Assembly (NCBI RefSeq): GCF_030651745.1
Contig: NZ_JAUSCC010000045.1
Coordinates: 1 to 48,428, forward strand
Source of the DNA: Methylophaga sp.
GTDB lineage: Bacteria; Pseudomonadota; Gammaproteobacteria; Nitrosococcales; Methylophagaceae
Length of the DNA: 48,428 nucleotides
Direction: 5' to 3'
Shown here in pieces: positions 42,977 through 48,428 of this stretch. The position numbers and the translations under genes are program-made. The notes beneath the pieces were generated by a model that had not been told where the DNA came from, ran no database searches, and saw nothing but the letters and a program-made list of their open reading frames with translations. Within the stretch, counting starts at the first letter, position 1; each line of letters begins with the position of its first letter.

Positions 42977-44247
42977 GAGCGTCAGATCAAGTAAATGAAG
43001 TTCAGGTTTTGGAATTATCTTTACATGATGAACTTGTTGGTTATTTGGCCGGATTTCAAAATGGCCGAAATGTATTAACGTTTGCAGATAGTTTTAGTCA
43101 TAACCCTAACCGCTCAACATTCAGTTTGATTACACACCCTGCTTTTCCGACAGCTGAAAAAATCCTCTCAGAACCGTGGGTCAAGCATCAAAGATTGCAT
43201 CCAACCCTATCAAACCTGTTACCGGAAGGTGCGTTAAGAGAGTTAATTACACAGAACAAAAAAATCCATATTGATGATGAATTTCATCTTTTCTCGTCTC
43301 TGGGACATGATTTACCCGGTGCGATTGTGGCCAAACCAATGGAGCCTGATCGTGTTCCAGAAAGCATTCTAAACAAGCATGGCAAAACAAAAGCGATTGG
43401 ATTTAACACCGAAGAAGGCGAGAACAAGTTTTCATTGGCAGGCGTTCAAATAAAGTTCTCCATGAAAGAGAAGGATGGACGCTATAACCTCACAAAAGGT
43501 GGAGAGCTTGGCGACTGGATCATCAAAACGCCTTCAACAAAACACAAAAATGTTCCATTAAATGAGTTTACCGCCATGTCTCTGGCCCAGATAGTGGGTT
43601 TAGATATTCCAGAAATCAAACTGGTTGAAATGAATAAGCTTGATAATCTGCCCCAAATAAAATTGCCCGATGAAAAATACGCTTTTGCAATTAAACGCTT
43701 TGATCGGGCTACAGATAAGCGCATTCATATGGAAGATTTTGCACAGATATTAGTGAAATATCCTCACGAAAAATATAAATCAGCGAATTATGAGCAGCTA
43801 GGAAGGATTATCTATGGTTTCTCCGGCGATGGTATGACAGATGTACAACAATTCGCCCGGCGTTTATTAGTCAATATATTGCTGGCTAACGGTGATGCAC
43901 ACCTCAAGAATTGGAGCCTTTATTACCCTGATAAAAAAACGCCACGGCTTTCACCCGCTTATGACATTGTCACCACCAACGTTTATATGGAAGACGAAGT
44001 GAAATTTGCATTAAACCTTGGCAAAACAAAAGAGTGGTACAAAGTATCGTTAGCGCATTTTGAAGATTGGGCGACGAAAGCAGGTATTCCATGGCGAACG
44101 ATAAAACCGCATCTCGGTGATGTGATGGAAAAAGCAAGAGCTTCATGGCCTCAGGCTTTGAGTGATTTGCCAATGGACGATGAACATAAAGCTAAGTTAC
44201 GAGAGCATTGGATCTCTTTGCATGAGGATTTCAAGATTCATATCTGA
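42973..44247 (+). CDS. hipA: HipA-type Ser/Thr kinase toxin
   Basis: 424 residues. The N-terminal HipA_N region contains 'LSNLLPEGALRELI', and the kinase core contains 'FSLAGVQIKFSM', 'WIIKTPSTKHKNVPLNEF', the catalytic loop 'NGDAHLKNWSL' and the metal Asp in 'LSPAYDIVTT'. HipA kinases inactivate aminoacyl-tRNA synthetases or related targets and cause dormancy. This one resembles the longer HipA type more than HipS/HipT split forms. Translationally coupled to hipB. Confidence 0.92.
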   Translation: MRASDQVNEVQVLELSLHDELVGYLAGFQNGRNVLTFADSFSHNPNRSTFSLITHPAFPTAEKILSEPWVKHQRLHPTLSNLLPEGALRELITQNKKIHIDDEFHLFSSLGHDLPGAIVAKPMEPDRVPESILNKHGKTKAIGFNTEEGENKFSLAGVQIKFSMKEKDGRYNLTKGGELGDWIIKTPSTKHKNVPLNEFTAMSLAQIVGLDIPEIKLVEMNKLDNLPQIKLPDEKYAFAIKRFDRATDKRIHMEDFAQILVKYPHEKYKSANYEQLGRIIYGFSGDGMTDVQQFARRLLVNILLANGDAHLKNWSLYYPDKKTPRLSPAYDIVTTNVYMEDEVKFALNLGKTKEWYKVSLAHFEDWATKAGIPWRTIKPHLGDVMEKARASWPQALSDLPMDDEHKAKLREHWISLHEDFKIHI

Positions 44248-44357
44248 CCAGTGATTAAATACTAAATATTGTGTGCTGAAGTCCAGCAGGTTGGTACTCA
44301 CCTCAGAGGTAAATCAGAAGTGGTGTTTTTAAGCTTTTTAAACTATTAGAAGATCAC

Positions 44358-44404
44358 ATGCGGTGAATAATGACTTTATTCGCCGCATAAAATGCAGTGA
44401 ATAA
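44358..44404. promoter_or_regulatory. Triple inverted half-site, probable operator of the lost Fic gene
   Basis: ATGCGGTGAATAA (44358-44370), TTATTCGCCGCAT (44376-44388) and ATGCAGTGAATAA (44392-44404) are three alternating copies of one half-site. The first two form a 13-bp stem with one mismatch. They lie just before the Fic remnant, whose surviving part is its winged-helix domain. Confidence 0.55.
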
Positions 44405-44425
44405 GTTTGTTTTTGAGGTTATAGC

Positions 44426-44605
44426 TTGCTGAAAGAGGGCTTTGAAGGCCATATGAATACCTCCAAGTATGCCAAGCTGGCGAAATGCTCTAATGACACG
44501 GCTTTACGCGATATTCAGGATCTGGTGACAAGAGGTATATTTGTACAAAATGCTGGCGGTGGTCGTAGTACTAGCTATCGATTAACAGATCAGGTCGCAG
44601 AGTGA
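44426..44605 (+). pseudogene. C-terminal remnant of a Fic family protein (winged-helix part)
   Basis: The reading frame encodes 59 residues, ending 'KYAKLAKCSNDTALRDIQDL' - 'VTRGIFVQNAGGGRSTSYRL' and a short tail. It corresponds to the DNA-binding winged helix at the end of DUF4172-type Fic/DOC proteins. The catalytic HPFxxGNGR part is absent and an in-frame stop lies at 44414-44416. The rest of the gene appears deleted. A short ORF from ATG 44453 could still make the bare DNA-binding domain. Confidence 0.75.
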
Positions 44606-44813
44606 GTAGGCGTTCAAGAATAAAGACCTTTTGATTTATAAATTTCGCTCGATATTTAATATTAGTATTTACTATCCAATTTAGTGTCGAGAGGACTAGA
44701 TAAAGATCAATTTATCTTGCATTTTGACTAAACTATATACACTAATGGAATAGAGAGCTCAGATATAAAAATATTAAATGATTTATTTTTAGAAAAAGTA
44801 GGGATGCAATCGA

Positions 44814-45974
44814 ATGGAAGAATTAACCAACATAAGAATTAACAAGAATGTTAATTTTTCTGACATTGAGAACCTAGCAAAAAAAATAATTTCTGATAAA
44901 CCTTCAAAGATGCAGATACCAAATAAACTTTCACACTCTGGAGGTTTTGGCCTGGAAGGTGCTGTATTACAGCTCTTTGCGACTTGGTTAAGAAATTCAG
45001 AGAATCATATTATTCATACCTCTGTACAAAACTCTGCCTCGGATAATTTTAGTGATCTTTGCAATCACCTTTTTGGCCTCTGTGCCTTACGTTTATCTGA
45101 CTCTGTTTTGTTATCAAATAAGCAAGAAGTTGATTTAGTTACAGCTTTGAAACCTGCGATACCTATTTTTAAAGAACTACGCGCAGAAAATTTCAAAAAT
45201 GCTTTTAAAGGTATGTATTTGACTATCCCCTCAATCAAAGCAGCTTTAGTTAAAGGAAGCCACGACAGAGAGTTCGATAATCCGCTTTATAACAATCATG
45301 AAGTAGTTGGGGCTCAAAAATTCCATCATTTAACCATGGAAGCCCTACAGGTTATTGAGCCAAATTTATCTGATATAGACCCAACCTTGATAACTCATAT
45401 ATCTGAGATATTGCGGGAACTGTTTACCAACACTCATCGTCATGCAAGAACAGATGTTTATGGGAACCCGATAAGTAAAAACTTTCGAGGACTAATTTTT
45501 AATTCTCTTACTTTAGAGAAAGAAAGATTAGAGGAAATATCGAAATCTGGTGGGGGGCCTTTGACGAAGTTTTTTGCAGAATGGTTACCTGAAGGAAATC
45601 AAAAATTTCATGCCATTGATATAACTATTGTTGACTCTGGCCCTGGGTTTGCCCGCAGATGGCACAAACTTGATAAAGACAAACTCACTATCGAGCAAGA
45701 GAAAGAAGCCATTATCGAATGTTTTACTAAACACAAATCAACGGATAAAGCTGATTCATCTGGTTCTGGCCTGTCAAATGTTCTATCTGATCTCAAAAGC
45801 TTAAAAGGTTGGTTTCGACTAAGGACAGGCAGAACCCTTGTTGAAAAGTCATTTTTCCATCGAGAAGGCAACACTATCATCGAAAATAAGGATATTAAGA
45901 CTAGGGACGTTTTTATGGATGGAGCCACCTTTAACATAGTTATTCCATTAAGAAGCCTGCGAGGAGACAAATAA
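44814..45974 (+). CDS. GHKL-type ATPase of an unrecognised operon
   Basis: 386 residues. Residues about 190-375 carry an ATP-binding Bergerat fold: N box 'ILRELFTNTHRHAR' (Asn 206), G1 box 'VDSGPGFARR' (about 274-280) and G2 box 'DSSGSGLSNVLSDL' (about 314-327). No His-kinase dimerisation or receiver part is present. The N-terminal 180 residues are helical and unrecognised, with 'GGFGLEGAVLQLFATWLR' near residue 43. A stand-alone GHKL ATPase of this kind fits a conflict or defence protein more than a two-component kinase. Its stop overlaps the next start by one base (TAATG), so the two are coupled. AT-rich. Confidence 0.75.
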   Translation: MEELTNIRINKNVNFSDIENLAKKIISDKPSKMQIPNKLSHSGGFGLEGAVLQLFATWLRNSENHIIHTSVQNSASDNFSDLCNHLFGLCALRLSDSVLLSNKQEVDLVTALKPAIPIFKELRAENFKNAFKGMYLTIPSIKAALVKGSHDREFDNPLYNNHEVVGAQKFHHLTMEALQVIEPNLSDIDPTLITHISEILRELFTNTHRHARTDVYGNPISKNFRGLIFNSLTLEKERLEEISKSGGGPLTKFFAEWLPEGNQKFHAIDITIVDSGPGFARRWHKLDKDKLTIEQEKEAIIECFTKHKSTDKADSSGSGLSNVLSDLKSLKGWFRLRTGRTLVEKSFFHREGNTIIENKDIKTRDVFMDGATFNIVIPLRSLRGDK

Positions 45975-47674
45975 TGTATTTATTTGAATCTTCAATAAAA
46001 ATAGGTGAGTTGGGGGAATCCGAAAAAGAAGTACTAGTTATATTCTCAGGACAACTAGAAGGCGACACAATTGTTTATTCCGAGCTTTTAGAAAAAAACC
46101 TCAGAAACTTTTCAAATAAACCTGAGGAGGTTTTATTTGTATATCCAAGTTATATAGATGAACTTATCAAAGATTTTTTTAAAGTCGATGGAAAGTGCTA
46201 CGCAAATATTATTCGTTACGGGAAGCATATCCCAGTAACCTTCCTAGCATTTGATAAGTCAGGCGAGTTTAAATCTTATGCAGTAAATGCAACATCAGCG
46301 GTCTGTGATGATCTTATTGAATTACGAAAACAGATAGTTGATCGAGGATTGTACAATCTAGCCAAAGCTAGAAAAGATCAGGTTATTCTTCAGGCGCCAT
46401 CAGGTACAGTTTTCATAAAACCCTCAAAACACGAATTTGAGGAGTTCATTAAGGCTAGTGAGTTGGCGATAGGGTATGCAGAGAATCAATTCATTGCATT
46501 TTGTTTACTGTCAAAAGCGCCTCGAAAAAGAACGATCAAAAGAATATACATAGATACAAACAGTATTTCTTCCTTTGTTGAAGCACTGTTGTTCTACTGG
46601 ATGAGGTTTTCCAATTCTGAGTGCAGAACTGCTATTTATCAAAGTTATGGTTCCTACGAAGGAATAGAAAACAACTGGCCAAAACCTGAATTAACAGAAG
46701 ATGTCTGGGTTCTGATATCTGCTTCAACCACGAATAGCCTTGGAGTTAAGATTGCTCAGGAGTGGTCTTTAGAGAATGATCAAGTTCTGACCTTGTTATC
46801 CTATGCAGAAACTCTCGAAGATAAAGTTGGAGATGAAACGTTAGTAAATATCGCCACTTTATCGAGAGCAGCAAAAAAAGTTTTATCTGAGGGATCTGTA
46901 ATAAAAGTTAAAGTTTGGGGTGAGAATTTTACTGCTGAAGTTGAAAAACCGAATCGTGTATACATAAAGGCTGCACACAAAACAAATGCTGTTACATCTC
47001 TGATATTTCCAAATAAAAGTAGTAATTTAATACTCTGCAATAAAAAAATTAATTCTGATTACCCTGTTTCCTCTGTTTACATCGATTCCAATGATTATTT
47101 TTCGAATGATGACAAGTTCAATGATTGGTTAAAGAACATAGTTGATTGGTACGTTCCACCAAAAGTTGGTTGGCTTGTTTATCAAAGTATCGATCAAGCA
47201 AGCACTACCTTGGTACAAAGAGTAGAAGATCTATTAAAACAAAACGGAATAAATAATTTCGAAAAAATTGACATCGATAATGCAAGAAAAGAGATTAAAG
47301 GCGATGAGTCTGTTGTAGTTGTGATGCCTGTAACAGGAAGTGGACAAACCTTGCTCAAGCTAAATAGAAACCTCAGAATTTCTGGACACGTAGGTAATCG
47401 TATCTTTATTTCACCTTTTGTAGTGGCCTCAAGTAAAACTTCCTATGAGCAATTTCATAGCAGCCTGGTTTATGGTCCTAATGGAATGAAGTATTCATTT
47501 CATGCTTGGAAATGTGTTTTTATAGGTCATTCTGATAATGCTAATAGCTGGCAAAGAGAGCTTGTTGTTGTTGAAAACCTCGAAGCTGAATCGGAATTTT
47601 GGCGGGACAGAGCGGATGTTTTAAGAGCTCAGAACTTCGGTCTGAAGGGGGCGTGTATCAACCAGAAGCCATAA
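45974..47674 (+). CDS. Phosphoribosyltransferase-like protein of the same operon
   Basis: 566 residues. 'ESVVVVMPVTGSGQTLLKLN' at 445-464 resembles the PRPP-binding loop of type I phosphoribosyltransferases (hydrophobic strand, acidic or polar turn, TGxGxTL), but the usual two acidic residues are replaced by Met-Pro. 'ILQAPSGTVFIKPSK' near 138-152 and 'RIYIDTNSISSFVEALLFYW' near 192-212 look like conserved strands of a further alpha/beta domain. No membrane segment. It is coupled to the ATPase upstream and overlaps the small gene downstream. The function is unknown; a nucleotide-handling role is inference. Confidence 0.6.
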   Translation: MYLFESSIKIGELGESEKEVLVIFSGQLEGDTIVYSELLEKNLRNFSNKPEEVLFVYPSYIDELIKDFFKVDGKCYANIIRYGKHIPVTFLAFDKSGEFKSYAVNATSAVCDDLIELRKQIVDRGLYNLAKARKDQVILQAPSGTVFIKPSKHEFEEFIKASELAIGYAENQFIAFCLLSKAPRKRTIKRIYIDTNSISSFVEALLFYWMRFSNSECRTAIYQSYGSYEGIENNWPKPELTEDVWVLISASTTNSLGVKIAQEWSLENDQVLTLLSYAETLEDKVGDETLVNIATLSRAAKKVLSEGSVIKVKVWGENFTAEVEKPNRVYIKAAHKTNAVTSLIFPNKSSNLILCNKKINSDYPVSSVYIDSNDYFSNDDKFNDWLKNIVDWYVPPKVGWLVYQSIDQASTTLVQRVEDLLKQNGINNFEKIDIDNARKEIKGDESVVVVMPVTGSGQTLLKLNRNLRISGHVGNRIFISPFVVASSKTSYEQFHSSLVYGPNGMKYSFHAWKCVFIGHSDNANSWQRELVVVENLEAESEFWRDRADVLRAQNFGLKGACINQKP

Positions 47675-48150
47675 ATCCAGAGGCTGTATACTTAACGATT
47701 TCTTCTATATTGCAAGGCTTAAGAGAGCGGCCATATTTAGAAAATGACAAAGACTCTTTGTTTAGTTATGTATACCAGCATTCAGTTATAGCACCTGAGA
47801 ACTTTACTAGATTTACTGATGCACTATTACAAAGCTGTTTATGGAGAGCCTCAAACGCCCGAGAGATGGATTACCGCAGTGATAGGGTATTGAGCGAAGA
47901 ATTTTCGAGTATTCTAGAGAGATTAATAGATGAAAATTCATCTGGAAAAGAAAATGCCGCTGTAGATTTGCTAATGGGGATAGCGACTGGGAAAATTCAA
48001 TTAGAGACCACGGTACTAAATCAGTTAGTTAATCAAGCAACAGATTACTATAAAGATGTTAATGGAAATGCCATATCGTTAATCGAATATATTAAAACAA
48101 AATTGCTACCTACTATTTACCCCCCAAAACCCGATGAGATCCCCGTTTAA
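47653..48150 (+). CDS. Small helical protein, third gene of the operon
   Basis: 165 residues from GTG 47653, preceded by GAAGGGG. The frame is open from a TTG at 47599 with no ribosome site. It overlaps the previous gene by 22 bases. The sequence is mostly helix (YLTISSILQGLRERPYLE, FSSILERLIDENSSG, LNQLVNQATDYYKDV) with no recognised motif and no membrane segment. It could be a regulator or adaptor for the two larger proteins. Confidence 0.55.
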   Translation: MYQPEAINPEAVYLTISSILQGLRERPYLENDKDSLFSYVYQHSVIAPENFTRFTDALLQSCLWRASNAREMDYRSDRVLSEEFSSILERLIDENSSGKENAAVDLLMGIATGKIQLETTVLNQLVNQATDYYKDVNGNAISLIEYIKTKLLPTIYPPKPDEIPV

Positions 48151-48222
48151 AACCCAATAATTTAAATATCAATAAATATTATAGATAACTCGAAATGCTA
48201 TTGATGCCAATTTTATGCAAAC

Positions 48223-48259
48223 AAAAAAGCCTCGAAACGTTTCCGTATCGAGGCTTTTT
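48223..48259. terminator. Bidirectional intrinsic terminator between the operon and tRNA-Leu
   Basis: AAAGCCTCGA / TCGAGGCTTT stem with A6 before and T5 after. It ends the three-gene operon on the plus strand and the tRNA transcript on the minus strand. Confidence 0.9.
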
Positions 48260-48268
48260 GTATTCTGA

Positions 48269-48355
48269 TGGTGCCCGGGGCCGGAGTCGAACCGGCACAG
48301 CCGCAAAGCCGAGGGATTTTAAGTCCCTTGTGTCTACCAATTTCACCACCCGGGC
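48269..48355 (-). tRNA. tRNA-Leu (anticodon UAA)
   Basis: 87 bases on the minus strand. The acceptor stem GCCCGGG / CCCGGGC and encoded CCA end are present, as are the D-arm start GGTGGTGAAATTGG, the anticodon loop CTTAAAA giving UAA, a class II long variable arm, and the T-arm GGTTCGACTCC. The 3' end faces the accessory island at lower coordinates, the usual side for integration. Confidence 0.97.
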
Positions 48356-48428
48356 AGCAAGCGGCACATTATAAACAAGATTGAGCAATTGTTCATACCC
48401 ATTTCAGTTATTTTTTGCTTGAAGTGGG

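Noticed and set aside
1..48428. CRISPR array
   Set aside because: No set of regularly spaced direct repeats was seen.

Overview
The window reads as the chromosome of a marine-type, methylotrophic gammaproteobacterium. Methylophaga or a close relative is my best guess. The reasons are a formamidase (fmdA/fmdB) next to urea uptake and urease genes, a stand-alone pqqA (precursor of the methanol dehydrogenase cofactor PQQ), a type III glutamine synthetase, gammaproteobacterial gene neighbours and a moderate GC content. The genus call is inference; no rRNA gene is present.

Layout. (1) 1-12.4 kb: one long co-directional nitrogen-scavenging block, fmdAB - urtABCDE - ureDABCEFG - hupE/ureJ. It releases ammonia from formamide and urea. 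(2) 12.5-17 kb: a 1152-residue chimera of an NCS1 (purine/cytosine permease-like) transporter, a Cys-rich module, a histidine kinase and a receiver domain, overlapping a LuxR-type response regulator. (3) 17-27.7 kb: housekeeping and cell-envelope genes: MOSC protein, Sel1 lipoprotein, GGDEF-EAL protein, degenerate histidine phosphatase, DUF748/AsmA-like protein, Fcy1-type cytosine deaminase, helical ferritin-like protein and a cold-shock/DUF1294 protein. (4) 27.8-33.6 kb: an AT-rich accessory stretch with a nuclease-methylase fusion plus a half-size specificity subunit, two integron-cassette-like genes bordered by attC-like sites, orphan small proteins and REP-like palindromes. (5) 33.6-40.4 kb: on the minus strand, an ammonium transporter fused to HAMP-PAS-PAS-GGDEF-EAL, and a type III glutamine synthetase. 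Each has a good sigma-54 promoter. A BrnTA toxin-antitoxin pair lies between them. (6) 41.1-42.4 kb: a zinc alcohol dehydrogenase and orphan pqqA. (7) 42.6-48.4 kb: a defence-type island ending at tRNA-Leu(UAA). It holds HipBA, the remains of a Fic gene with its palindromic operator, and an unrecognised three-gene operon (GHKL ATPase, phosphoribosyltransferase-like protein, small helical protein).

How it fits together. Formamide and urea are taken up and hydrolysed, and glutamine synthetase assimilates the ammonia. Two proteins in the window fuse a complete nitrogen-compound transporter to a signalling output: NCS1 to a phosphorelay, and Amt to c-di-GMP turnover. The cell therefore appears to sense nitrogen sources through transporter-like domains, and sigma-54 sites tie Amt and GlnN to nitrogen limitation. 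The best candidates for undescribed biology are the three-gene operon at 44.8-48.15 kb and the two transporter-sensor fusions.
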